Below are positions 1-19,057 of a stretch of DNA of 31,412 nucleotides, piece by piece (positions within the stretch are counted from its first letter, which is position 1; each line of letters begins with the position of its first letter). Made by a program: the position numbers and the translations under genes. The stretch lies in assembly GCA_001598975.1 (NCBI GenBank), contig BBXU01000737.1, positions 1-31,412 of the forward strand, read 5' to 3'. A model generated the notes under the pieces. That model was given only the letters and a program-made list of their open reading frames with translations. It had not been told where the DNA came from and did not search any database. The DNA is from Parachlorella kessleri (Eukaryota; Chlorophyta; Trebouxiophyceae; Chlorellales; Chlorellaceae).

Positions 1-53
1 CGGGTTTTATAACAAGGCAGTAAACCCATCCCACTACAACGTAGTCGACCCAC
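1..53 (-). other. start of intron 13 of the starch synthase III-like gene
   Basis: On the minus strand the last visible exon ends at 54 with a GTGGGT donor at 48-53. The remaining bases to the window edge are intron. Reading on through the donor reaches a stop codon at about 34-36, which supports placing a splice site here and not a gene end. Confidence 0.55.
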
Positions 54-3000
54 CCGTGGGCGCCTTGACCACCAGCGTGTGGTAGTCGAACCCGCCCCCG
101 TTGTCCCACCCCGTCTGCCGCTCGTCGCTGAACACAAAGTCCAGCACCGCGGCCGTGCTCCACACAGGCACCGCAGCAGACCACCAGTCGCCCCCGGGGC
201 TGAGGCCCGCGGCGGCGGCCCGCTCGGCCCCCATCTTCTCCATGCGCAGCACGCGCTTGTCCTGTGAGAAGGAGCAAGGGGACAGGACAGTTTTTCTTCC
301 TTTCTTTCTTTCTCCTAGCACGACTTCCCAAGTACTCCCTGTCAGCCCCCATCTTCTCCATGCGCAGCACGCGCTTGTCCTGTGAAAAGGTACAAGGGGA
401 CGGGACAAGTTCGACATGACTTTCTAGGTATGGGTCCTCGCGAGGGGCACCTGCTCCATGCGCGGCACGCACTTGTCCTGTTGAGAAGCAAGGGGAAAGA
501 CGCTTACTTCCCCCCCCTTTTCGATATGACACCCCAAGTGCACCCTTGGGAGACACTCCTTCCCCATGCGCAGTACGCCCTTGTCCTGCTGAGTCCATCA
601 TGACCAGAGGCAGCATGGAACAGGGTTCCCAAGGGTATCCTTCCCCCTTTACCCCAGGCACCTTTGCCATGCCCAGCATGCGCTTGCCCCGCACCTGCCA
701 TCCAAGCACATGTGAACTGCAACCCAATCGGGGCCCAAAGGGGCCACTTTCCCAAAACAACGGGGCCACTTTCCCAAAACAAAACTCCCACAAGCCAGTT
801 ACAAGGACACAAGCACGCTGCCATCCATTCACCTCTGGACCTTCCAAGGGTTCCGAACTAACCCCCCCCCCCCCCCTCCCCCCCTTTTCCTTCTTTCTCT
901 GCACCTTTCCACTCTGCAGTATCCCACCCACACCACCGCAAGGCCTGCCCGGGCCGCACCTTGAGCCACCAGCCGTCATAGCCCACATGCACAATGACGC
1001 TGCTGGCATTCCGCAGCGCTGTCGACGACGCCTTGTTATACACCAGGGTGCTGTTGGTGCCGGCCTCGGGGCCGTTGTTCAGCCAGGCGAAGACGTTGGG
1101 CTTGGCCGCCATGACGGGAAGGTTACTAACGGCCTTGCCCCGGCGCTCGGACACGGCTGCTTGTGCCTCCTGCAGAAGACGCCAGCAACACATTGGTACA
1201 AGGCATTGGATCGTTGAGACGGTTGTATCACCATGCAGAGACAAACATCCGCAACAACTCAAACATCCAGCCGTGGCTCAAAACCCTGCTAGTGCGCGCC
1301 CAAATCCCCATAAAACAGCACATTCCCCCACATATTCCCCCTGCCTGCTTATTGACGCAGCTGGCACCCGCCACACTGCTGTCTAACCCCTCCTGTCACT
1401 TGCATTCCCATCATAAACCAGCACATTCCTGCTTCGGCGGGCATCCAAATCTGCCCGACAGGGGGCGTCTAAACACCCCCCCCACACACATACACACACC
1501 TACACGACTCACCCGCAGCAGCTCCTGCTGCTTGCGCTCGCGGTACTCCTCGCGCGCGCCGTCGGACGCAGCCTCCGCCGCCGCCATTGCCGCCTGATAC
1601 AACCGCTCCTCCTCAGCCGCCAGCTCCTGCATTAGTAAGCTAGTAGTAGTACAGGTTAGTAAGTTGCACATCGCAATACAAGGCCTGTCACAGGGCCTGC
1701 AGCTTAAAGGCCAGGGGGCAAGCAAATATTGAAGGCCAACATGACGGAAGAAAGCCGCCAGCTCCTGCGACGAGTACAAGTGGCCTTGTGGGGCGCCGCC
1801 CACGCGCGTGGAAGGGTTTGTACCTTGCCTAGCGCTCACCAGCATGCCTTGGCTGCCTTGCAGCTTCGCGGCTGGGTGAACACGTGCCGTGCCCACCCTC
1901 CCGGGCGCATCAACCCATGGCTAGCGGTAGTCATCACACGACTCACCTTGAGTCGCAGCTTCTCCGCTGCCTCATATGCCGCCAGGCGCTTGAGCTGCAG
2001 CTCCGCCTCTGTCGGGCCACCGCTAATAGTCAGCTGGTAGTCACGACCACTGCAGCGCAACAGCAAGAGGCATTGCATGAAAATCGCAGACGCCGGCGAC
2101 AGCTGGTAGTCATGACCACTGCAGTGAAGCAGCTGTGTGCACTGCCTTTTTAGGGACGGTGCTGGCGCCGTCTCTGAGGCTTTGCCCTAGGGTTGCACTT
2201 GTTTGGCCTGTACCGGCTGCAGCTGTTTGGCCGTACTTGCTGCAGCTGTTTGGACGAACTTGCTGCGGCTGTTTGGCTGCAGGTGTTGGCCTGTACTGGC
2301 TGCAGCTGTTTGGCCTGTACTGACGACCACCAGACCACCGGACAAAGCGCACCCATGGTTGTCCACAGACCTACCCCTCCTAGTTCAGATGCCCTCGGCC
2401 TCCCAGAAAGAGCAGGGCATGCAGCGAGCCTAAAACGCACCCGTGGTTGTCGACAGCCCCGCTCTTCTCATCCATGACTACAAAGTCCATGCGGAACAAG
2501 TCCTCGGGCAGCTGGAACTCCTGCAGGAAGAAAGAACGGCAATATTAGTAATGCACCTCAATAGCGCTTGGAACTGCAGCACAACTCAGATAAAACCCCT
2601 GCGGGCGAGCAAAACGAAATATTCCCACAGCAGCAGTAGCTCTGGATAAGCCTCTCACCTGCAGTACCCATTGCCTGCTGCCCTGACCACGCCCCAATGC
2701 GTAATCTGCCCAGAAGTCACGAGCCACCCATCATGACCCACATGACTGGCCGCCTCCTTAGTCATGCCTTACTCACCACTGACCACCAGTCCCCCACCGA
2801 CTTGAGCGTGTCCATCCGCTCCATGGGCAGCAGCTGGATGCTCTCCCACTTGTTGAGGCCGACCTGCGAGCAGCACCATTACGTAACCCTGACCACCCAT
2901 GACCAAGCTTGGCATGGCCGTGCACAACGAGGCTCCCCGCCGCCAGCCGACTGGTCTCCGGATGCCAGGCCAGCCTACGAAACAAAAACAAAGCTGGCGC

Positions 3001-6000
3001 CGCTGGTACCCCGGCGGCAGACCAGGTCACATGCCACCTTGCAGGTAAACAATTGCCGCCTGAGCCCCAGCTGGGCGCTGTGAAAGAGGGCAGCAGCCCG
3101 AAGACCCATGCCAACACAACCCAACTCCATACGTCCAAGCAAGCCGCGGGCAACAGCGCGCCCCCACCCACCTTGAACACCAGCTTGGCACTGGCGGCCG
3201 GCCGCGGCCCCAGGACCCGCAGCAACTCTATATGGCATAGACAGCGTGAGCGACCCCCCCCCCCCCACCTTGAACACCAGCTTGGCAGTTACTGACCCGC
3301 TGCAGCCTCGAGGCCCACAGTTAACTCCATTCGCTCGGGCAAGCCCCCCACCCCCACGCCCACCCGCACCCCGACCTCACCCACCCACCCACACACCTTG
3401 AACACCAGCTTGGCGCTGGCGGCCGGCAGGGGCCCCTTGGAGCGGTCGTAGAATATGCGGCACAGGCTGCCCACGGCCACGGGCGGCGCGGGCACGGTGA
3501 ACACCTGCGACCCCGCCTGGGACGTCTCCATGGCCAGCCGGCGCAGCTCCACCTCAGAGGCCGACTTGGTCAGGGCCTCGCGCGCCGCAGCCAGGTCTGT
3601 CAGCACCTGCGTCACAGCACAGCGCGCGCAGCATGGTGGGTGGGGTACACCTCCGAGGCCGACTTGGTTAAGGCCTCTCGCGCCGCTGCAAGGTCTGTCA
3701 ACACCTGCGCCACAAGTACATTACAGTACAAACATTTAGCATCCCCAAACGTACAACGCGCGCCATAGTACTTGGCATACTGTGAGGTGTCCAAGGCTAC
3801 AGGCTGTTGCTCCACCTGGCACTGTGGTTGTAACAGCAGCAGTGTTAGGGTGGCGGCGAGAGAGCTCTCCAGCCCGGGGCTGGGGGCTAACAGCCCCGCC
3901 CCGTCTCACAAGTCCTTCCAACAGGAACAACACGCGAACGCTGCAATGCTGCGCTTAGTCTGTGTTTGGCAGCGCTTGTAAGCGATCCAGGTGTTTGAGT
4001 TCCCCTGTGGGGCTGGCTGTCTCTAACTGGCAGGAAAGCCTTGGTACAACACGAGAGCAACAGGGGAAGTTGTCCTAGCACCCCGGTTGACGAGCTTCAC
4101 TGGGTAGGGGTCGACCGTGCCTCCCCGTCCAGGCACCAGCACACCTTAGTAATGGCTGACTCATCCACCACCTCCTCCTCAACCGCCGCCAGCTCCTCCA
4201 GGGCTGTCAGCTCTTCCAAGTCCACAGAGGCTGCACAGCGAGGACCGCGGAACAGCCAGCGGTAAGTTCTGGCACGGGCCATCCAAACTAAACAGGTACA
4301 ATAATAAATGCATGGAACCCTGTCAGCCCAGCATACCCGTACCTCCTCTCTAATCGCATTGCTTGCCACCCTCAAATCAAAACGTGCACCCCCCATGTAG
4401 CGGCAGGCGAAATCACCCCATAGTTTTTGAATTATCTGCCCTGCCGCTGGCTGGGCAGGTAGCCCAAATCCATCCCATAATCTGTCCTGCACGCCCCTGC
4501 CCAAAACAACTACTTTGCAATGAGCAGTGCACTCAAAAATTGCCTTCCACAGAAATTGAGTGACCAACTCCAGCAAGAGCGGTGGTGCATCATGGACTCA
4601 CCAGGTATGACAAGCACACCTGGATGCTAAAACACACCAAGCACACAGTTGAGCACAGCCGCCGCCAAGGCCCAAACCCGCGCAAGCCGGCTGCTGTCGC
4701 GAGGCCATAACACCTTGACAGCTCGAGATCGAAAATCATGCCCACCAGTCCTAGTCTTAGGTATCTTTGCGCCAGGCGCGACGCATCTATGCCACTGTCT
4801 GCTGCTGTGGGAAGCATTAATGCGTGATGAGTTTGTTGATGGATGGACCCACCAGTCCTAGGGGTGCGGAAGGCACACTCGACTTCCTCGATGACACCGC
4901 CATTATGTAATCCATACTCACCCATCCTAGGGTGCAGAAGGCACACTTGACTTACATCGATAACACCACCATGACGACTCACTATGTAATCCATACTCAC
5001 CCATCCGGGGGCTGCGGAAAGTACACTTGACTTCCTCCATGCGCCTCTCTGCCTCCTCCTTGTTGGCTGCCAGCTGGAGCAGCAGCTGCGACAGGGCCTC
5101 GTTCTCGGCCTGCGCGCACCACAGCATGCGGAGCACACATGGGATACACACCCTTACCCAATGTATGGTAACCCTACACAGCAGGCCCGGCGCAGCTTTC
5201 TTGTGAGTGCAAGGCTCAGCCGGTAGGCCAGCCACAGGCAGGCGGCTGACAGTTCCCGAAGGAACATGTTGCGACGCCGAAAGCAGAAGGGTTGCAAAGT
5301 CTGCACGCACCCCCCCCCTCCCTCCCCTCTCATTCTTGGCACAACCGGAGCCCACCTTCGCCTGCTCTCGCCTCCCTCTTGTGCTGCTGAGTGACCAATA
5401 CCCAGCCCATTCATCCTGTGCGTATAATTGCCAAGGAGAAGAAGCCCTGCGTTTCCCTCCTTGGCCGCTGCATCTACATCATCTGCTCTCGCCTCCTTCT
5501 GACCAGAGCCCAACCCCTTCAGCCTATGCATACGATTGCCAAGGACACAAGCCCTCTTCTCTCGCCTTGAGCCGCTGCATCTCCATTATCTGTGATGCCC
5601 CCTTTGTTGCTTAGTGGGTCTAATTTTTAAGGGAAAAGAGGTTAAAAAATGACTTCTCGCCTTGAGCCGCTGCATCTCCATCATCTGGGTTGCGCCCATC
5701 TCGGCCTGCTTTGCCGCCCGCGCCAGCGAGTCGGCCCGCGCCGCTGCTTTGGCCAGCTCAGCCACCTCGGCCTCAGCAGCCTCCTTCATCCTGCATGACT
5801 CATATGTGACTAAGTCAGGACCAACCAACGAGGGCCCAACGGAACTACAAGGGCCCACAGAGAGGCGCGTGGCGGTTGAGAGATACCACCAAGGGCCCAC
5901 TAGCCAGGCCCAGCCAATGTGTCAGCAGGTTGCCACGGCTGCCTTGCCTTTGTCACCCTGCCAATCCCGGTGCAACCACGACATCTTGACTCACAAAAGC

Positions 6001-7851
6001 ACAACCCCATATGCCCACCAGGTACCAAGAGAACGTACAGGGAAATCCCATCTTGGACCCTAGGGCCCACAAATGAGCTGCCAGTATCCCCATGTCGCCA
6101 CCCTGTGAAGCTCCCTCGTGTGCCACAGGAGCATATAAATCAGATGAAAACAGTCACAACGCACCCACGCAACCCTATAGAGTGCCTGTAGTTGGGGGCC
6201 CCCGCTGCATACCCCACTGAAGATGATGGTTCTCCTCAAGTGCAGCTTCCAGCAGCATAGCCGAACCGTCACTCACTGCTTGGCCGTCTCGGGGTCCCCG
6301 ACTTGCTGTGACACCTGCCGGGCTGCGGCAATGGCTGCTTGCTTCTCCTCAGCCAGCTTGCGAGCCAGGGCCCGAGCAGCACTGCATAAGGGGTGGGACC
6401 CAGATCCTGTCAGATTCCCTAGCATCCCCATGATTCCGCGCATAGGCTTCTCCTCAGCCAGCCCGCGGGCAGCACCTAAGCACCACTGCGAGGAGTAAAG
6501 AAGTAAGATCCTCTCAGTGGCCACAGCCCTCTTGTGTTCCCCGCGGAGGCTTCTCCTCAGCCAGCTCGTTGGCCAGGGTCCGTGCAGCACTGCGAGGGGG
6601 GGATCAGATCCTGTCAGATTCCCTGCCATCCTCAAGATTCCCTATTCAGGCTCCTCCTCGGACAGCTCGTTGGCCAGGGGCCGTGCAGCACTGCGAGGGG
6701 GAAGACCCAAATCCTGTCAGGTTCCCTGGCATCCTCAAGGTCCTCCACATAGGCTACTCCTAGGCACCTCACCGGCCAATTCCCTTGCAGCACTGCAAGG
6801 GCGAAGGGGTTCTACTCTCCTGTGCACGCTGCAATCCTGGAACATGTAGATGATAACAACATCAGAACTAAGAGCACCCTCGAGAAGCCGGCATTTGCTT
6901 GACACTGCATCCGCGCTTGTGTCTTCCAAACATGTACACTAGACACCCGCAGGGGATCTGGAAAGCTGGGGCGGGGCCTTGACCGCATGTACCATCATTA
7001 AGCTGCAGGGCAAGTTAGTTTGCCGATGGTGCCTGCCACAAGAGTTCAGCTACCACTTGCCTACACTAGACCCCATTTCGCCACAGAGCCCATGGAACAG
7101 AGGCCAGGAGCAGCATGCACCCAAGGGCTACACTACGCGCTCTTGGTCACCAGTTAGTCACCACCACCCTTGCTCAGGAAGGCTCGGTCATGACATGCGC
7201 ATACCCCGTATGCCTTCATGAGGAATGTCAGCACATAACTAGCCGGTCCTCATCAACGTCACAAACTCACCCAGCAGCAGCAGCCACCAACCCAGCCACC
7301 CACCTAATGCGTGCCGCCACCGCCAGCTTGGCACTGGCCTGCTGTGTTGCGCTGTCCTCAGCAGTTGCTGCCTCGGCTGCAGTCTCAGCATCGATGGAGC
7401 GCAGTACCAGCTGCTCAACATCTGTTGCAGGTCCCTTGGTGGCGGCTGCAGCTGCTAGGCTCCCTTCTGCCTCTCCGTCTTTGTTCCCCAGGGAGCTCGC
7501 CCTCTCCTTCACAGCTGTTGACCCCGCCGCCGCGGCAGCCTCCTCGGCAGCATCCGCTGCGGCCGCCTTGCTAGGGCTGGCTTCTTCTGCTGCAGGCGGG
7601 TCGTCGTCAGGGGCTGGACTGCCAAACCAGCCACCCCGCTTCTTCTTCTTCATTTCAGAGACCCTTGCCACAACCGCGCCGCCGCGCCGACGCAGCACAG
7701 TTCGGCCCTGCAAAGGCCGCAGCGCTGCTGCTGCGGGGAGAAGCAGCGGGCAGGGCGCTGCAGGCCTGCTTGGTGGACAGGCACCAGCGGCAGCCACGGG
7801 CCGGCATCCCAGCGTGGGATGCAAGCCCAGTTGGGCTGTTGGAGGCTGCAT
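54..7851 (-). CDS. SS3: starch synthase III-like protein, N-terminal part with two CBM53 modules (3' end off window)
   Basis: Exons, high to low: 7851-7304, 6381-6277, 5790-5661, 5109-5001, 4230-4145, 3815-3651 (uncertain), 3606-3397, 2863-2777, 2520-2441, 2049-1947, 1626-1513, 1169-960, 261-54. Phases agree throughout and give at least 718 residues. The start is the first ATG of exon 1; a basic, Ala/Pro-rich leader of about 70 residues looks like a chloroplast transit peptide. Residues about 185-330 are Glu/Ala/Lys-rich and probably coiled coil (KLAEEKQ, LSQLLLQLAANKEEAERR). Module A, about 420-517, contains IFYDRSKG, VGLNKWES, GDWWSV, FRMDFVVMD and DNHGGRDYQL. Module B, about 600-711, contains LVYNKASSTALRN, GYDGWWLKDKRVL, GGDWWSAAV, LDFVFSD and DNGGGFDYH. 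These aromatic WW, DFVF and DNxxGxDY signatures are those of CBM53, which binds starch and precedes the GT5 catalytic domain in starch synthase III. The catalytic domain is not visible, so another plastid CBM53 protein remains possible. The intron after exon 3 uses a GC donor (CTCAAG|gcgaga). Introns carry many junction echoes. Confidence 0.75.
210..700. repeat. junction-echo array: acceptor plus start of starch synthase exon 261-54, five copies
   Basis: On the minus strand the real acceptor and exon start (cacag|GACAAGCGCGTGCT, exon top at 261) recur at 379, 477, 585 and about 688, in steps of 118, 98, 108 and about 103. The copies keep the AG dinucleotide at 379, 477 and 585; the last is decayed. 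All lie within intron 12. Confidence 0.85.
864..890. repeat. poly-C tract in starch synthase intron 12
   Basis: A nearly pure run of C interrupted by one T lies just downstream (on the minus strand) of the donor at 959. It reads as poly-G on the coding strand. Confidence 0.9.
1346..1415. repeat. dispersed repeat fragment, copy A
   Basis: The string cgcagctggcacc, followed by gcca and actgctgtct, recurs at 28747-28815 in an intron of the ECD gene. The first 31 positions show 28 matches and similarity weakens over the next 35. Both copies lie antisense in introns of minus-strand genes. This suggests a small interspersed element fragment. Confidence 0.55.
1480..1506. repeat. CA-rich microsatellite
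   Basis: A run of C followed by cacacacatacacacac sits directly beside the donor of the starch synthase exon 1626-1513, on its intron side. Confidence 0.7.
1750..1775. repeat. junction echo of starch synthase exon 1626-1513 acceptor
   Basis: Minus-strand gcag|GAGCTGGCGGCT at the exon top (1626) is repeated with boundary at 1764, a step of 138 bp, and then diverges. Confidence 0.65.
2030..2125. repeat. junction echo of starch synthase exon 2049-1947 acceptor
   Basis: Minus-strand ctgcag|TGGTCGTGACTACC (boundary 2049) is repeated as gcag|TGGTCATGACTACC with boundary at 2118, a 69-bp step. A more decayed piece lies near 2322-2340. Confidence 0.75.
2195..2325. repeat. minisatellite in starch synthase intron 9
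   Basis: About five imperfect tandem units of 24-27 bp built on gctgcagctgtttggcc plus gtact lie between the acceptor echo of one exon and the donor echo of the next. Confidence 0.85.
2340..2460. repeat. junction echo of starch synthase exon 2520-2441 donor
   Basis: Minus-strand GACAACCACGG|gtgcg (end 2441) recurs as GACAACCATGG|gtgcg with end at 2353, a step of 88 bp. This segment encodes the DNHG of CBM53 module A. Confidence 0.75.
3165..3435. repeat. junction-echo array: donor of starch synthase exon 3606-3397, three copies
   Basis: Minus-strand GCCAAGCTGGTGTTCAAG|gt ends at 3397 (real), 3269 and 3172, steps of 128 and 97. The 3172 copy also keeps the upstream CCGCCAG. All three keep GT after the AAG. 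Confidence 0.85.
3561..3704. repeat. duplicated exon segment with only synonymous differences
   Basis: The 54 bases at 3606-3553 (minus) and 3704-3651 both encode VLTDLAAAREALTKSASE. Seven nucleotide differences in six codons are all synonymous. The acceptor points are 98 bp apart, like other echoes. Confidence 0.85.
4740..5050. repeat. junction-echo array: donor of starch synthase exon 5109-5001, four copies
   Basis: Minus-strand exon end and donor (CGGATGG|gtgagtatgg, end 5001) recur at 4922 (AGGATGG|gtgagtatgg), 4853 and about 4745, in steps of 79, 69 and 108. Similarity falls with distance. Confidence 0.8.
5395..5690. repeat. junction-echo array: donor of starch synthase exon 5790-5661, three copies
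   Basis: Minus-strand GAGATGCAGCGGCTCAAG|gcgaga ends at 5661 and recurs at 5566 and 5460, in steps of 95 and 106. The intronic flanks are also duplicated (accc...gattgccaaggaca versus attgccaaggag). Confidence 0.85.
6340..6800. repeat. junction-echo array: acceptor of starch synthase exon 6381-6277, five copies
   Basis: Minus-strand gcag|TGCTGCTCGGGCCCTGGC (exon top 6381) recurs with boundaries 6485, 6589, 6690 and 6792, steps of 104, 104, 101 and 102. Each unit carries the same intronic lead-in (gggaatctgacaggatctg and a pyrimidine tract). This is the most regular array in the window. Confidence 0.9.
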
Positions 7852-8480
7852 AGCGCAGCAGGCCGCAGGATGCGACCGGGGCCTCCGGTTACAGAGCAGG
7901 CGCAAGAGCTGCCACGCTAGGCCGAAGCTGCGCGCTGGAACACGAGCCTGGGCTCAAACCCCTGCAGTAATGCAGTATTATCCTATCTGATAAGAATCCA
8001 GCAGAATTGGGCATCCTGGGCTGCACGGTAGAGACCTCCTTGTGTATTCCTTGCATGGCACTAGCCGAGCCCCCAAAACCCCAGCTTTCACAAACTTCAG
8101 GGTTATACGTGAACTTTTTGAGAGTACTTCTAGCGCCAGTAAACTATCTATAACCATGACACTGCTCGAAGAGCCCGGCGCAGGAGCGGAAGCACCCCAG
8201 TTTACGTACCTTGGCAGAGCGTGAATGATCCGACAGTCGGCCTTCGGTTCTGCGCTTCGCTTGACACTGTCCCATGAAAGGTGTTGTCCACCGGTCATCT
8301 GGCGTTGACTGAGACCCCCGTCCCATGTTGCTCCCGCCTGGTGTTGTCCTGCCCTGTCCTGCAGCACCAGCGGCGGTGGGCATCGACTTCGGCAGGCCCC
8401 CTGCTACTCCCTCTTTCACGGCTTAAAGCCAAGAGTAGCCTAGGATCCTCCAGTACCACAGACAGGGCCTTACTTGTGTT
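7852..8480. promoter_or_regulatory. divergent intergenic region between starch synthase and RNA helicase genes
   Basis: This 629 bp lies between the two opposed start codons and must contain the 5' leaders and promoters of both genes. No coding stretch is convincing on either strand. The only core-promoter-like string I see is tctataac at 8147-8154, about 330 bp upstream of the helicase ATG. Its significance is unclear. The helicase ATG is preceded by a T-rich leader. Confidence 0.5.
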
Positions 8481-17319
<8,839 letters not shown>

Positions 17320-19057
17320 AGACGCTTGGGATGCTGGCACAGCAGGCTCGGTAGCCTGGCACTTAGCTGGGTTGGCCTGATGCAAGTGGCGTGGGGCTAG
17401 GATGTCGCTGTTTGGGTCCAGATCTGCTGGCTGGCGCGACGTTATGGCTGCGTAGGATGGCTGGTGTGGAGAGTAGTTTTGTCTGGATGAGCAGGGGTCC
17501 GTTATTGCAGCTGAAGCCAGCGTGGATGCTGCTGCACGGGAGCTGGCCAGGCCCAAGGGCGGGCTTGGCCAGTCCCAGTGCAGGAGAGAGAAGGCGTGCG
17601 AGGGGCGCTGATGTTAATGTGGCGACAGAATGCTGGTGGTTCGGGCATGAGCCGTGGTTGTGCGCTGTGGCAATAACATGCTGTGGCTTCTGTCCTGGGG
17701 TGCTGGGTTCACTGGGTGGTTAAAGCTCTCAAAATCTCAAAGTTGGAGGCCTTCTTGCCTGCCTGCTTTATGGGCGGGCATGTAGCGAGTGTAGCAGCGG
17801 TGGGTGATGCGTTGGGCCCGCTAATGGGCTTGAGGCGCATCAAGCAAGTGCGCGCGGCCGTCCGTTTTGCGCGTATCATGGCAGCTGTTTTAAAGGGGAT
17901 AGCTTCGTCGACGGCTAGTCGTAGGCGCGTAATGTTGTGTCAAATTCGACCATTGGCTGGCGCCGGCTTGTGTGGCTGCCGGTCGCTCCTGTGCCTGCGC
18001 TTGCCTGCTGTCCCCTCTCTCTGGTACTGCCGCTGCTATTCTTTCTTACCTGCCCCTTTGAGAGCTGCCATTCGGTTCCTTGGACAATGTGTGTCATGCT
18101 ATAGCGCTCAGCCGCATGCTTGATGTCTTCCTGTCTCTCAATCTTGTACCTGTGTTGCCCCTCGTGCACAAGCGCCGGTGTGCCAGCCGATGCCTCTCGA
18201 GCATTACAAGTTTTGCGATATTCTTTAGACATGGCTAGGCACGATTGAACAAATGCACGCTCGCGGGACCCGTGCGGTCCAGAACTGCCCTTTGATTCGC
18301 ACTGCTCTGTACTTACCTTGGAGTTACGTTTCTGTATTTCCAAGGTGGGTCCTGGGCAGCGGGCAGCGGGCGTTTGTTGAGGCAGGAGGCCTTGACCCTT
18401 GGGCGGCTACAAGTTACCTTTTTCCCAGTGCCCAGGGGCTAAGCGAACATTGGCCGGCGGTGCTTGCTGTGTTTGAAGACAGGGCTGGTATGTCGGCAGT
18501 TTGTGCCTGCCTTGCTGGTGTAATGAAAACCTCAGGGGAGATGTGCAAGCCAAGCGGGCAAATGGGAGCACGGAGGAGGCATGCTTACAAATCCCAGTGT
18601 GTCGCATGCATCCAGCTTGACGATATGATAGCAAATACCAAGCTGCCATCAACCTAAGAGCCTTCCTGAACATGAAGATATGGTATCCGTAGAATGAGAC
18701 ACATCACTAGTACCCAGGGATGAAGTATGTTCAGTAACCATTCTGTCTTGCATAACTGCTATTCCTTCTGTCAAACTGTTGAACAAGACAGCACCTGCAC
18801 ATTTGGGCGGCGCCACAGGAGCGTACATAAACTGAGTCAGTTGTGACACTAACGTGCTTTACATTCCTCGCTCGGGTCTCTAGTCTGTCTCATGGCTGCA
18901 GCCGGCTGTCTCACCTTGGTTTCCAACCTGCTTTGCATGCTAGGCGAGGCTGGACATCCTTGCACATCCTTGAAGATTTATGCGCACTTGATGGCTTACC
19001 TTATAATCTGCGTTACCACCCGCATAGTTGCTGCCTCAAGTTACATCTTTTCTAGTC
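17320..19057. other. long non-coding region: helicase 3' UTR and sialidase upstream region
   Basis: I find no exon with recognisable family features on either strand. Open frames here, such as 17683-18123, lack homology signatures and splice context. A TGTAA string at 18519-18523 is the first candidate polyadenylation signal I noticed downstream of the helicase stop. If used, it would give a 1.2 kb 3' UTR. A short run of gggcagc units sits near 18352-18372. Confidence 0.4.

Noticed and set aside
2640..2680. A possible 16-nt micro-exon (minus) that could be spliced into CBM53 module A between GDWW and the FQLPEDLF strand
   Set aside because: Phases can be made to fit with a gtcagt donor. However, joining 2863-2777 directly to 2520-2441 uses a better gtgagt donor and gives a gap-free alignment between the two CBM53 modules.
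3607..3757. Ending starch synthase exon 3815 at the gttgta donor near 3757
   Set aside because: That donor is phase 1, whereas both downstream acceptors are phase 0. Reading on to 3651 keeps the frame, though the exon remains uncertain.
6340..6800. Regularly spaced direct repeats resembling a CRISPR array
   Set aside because: The whole unit is repeated, not short repeats with unique spacers. The units match a neighbouring exon border, and the context is eukaryotic.
7115..7990. A 291-residue open frame on the plus strand
   Set aside because: It lies antisense to starch synthase exon 1 and owes its length to GC-rich, Ala-coding sequence. It has no family features.
17683..18123. A 146-residue open frame downstream of the helicase
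   Set aside because: There is no recognisable domain, no splice context and no conserved composition. It is more likely 3' UTR or intergenic sequence.
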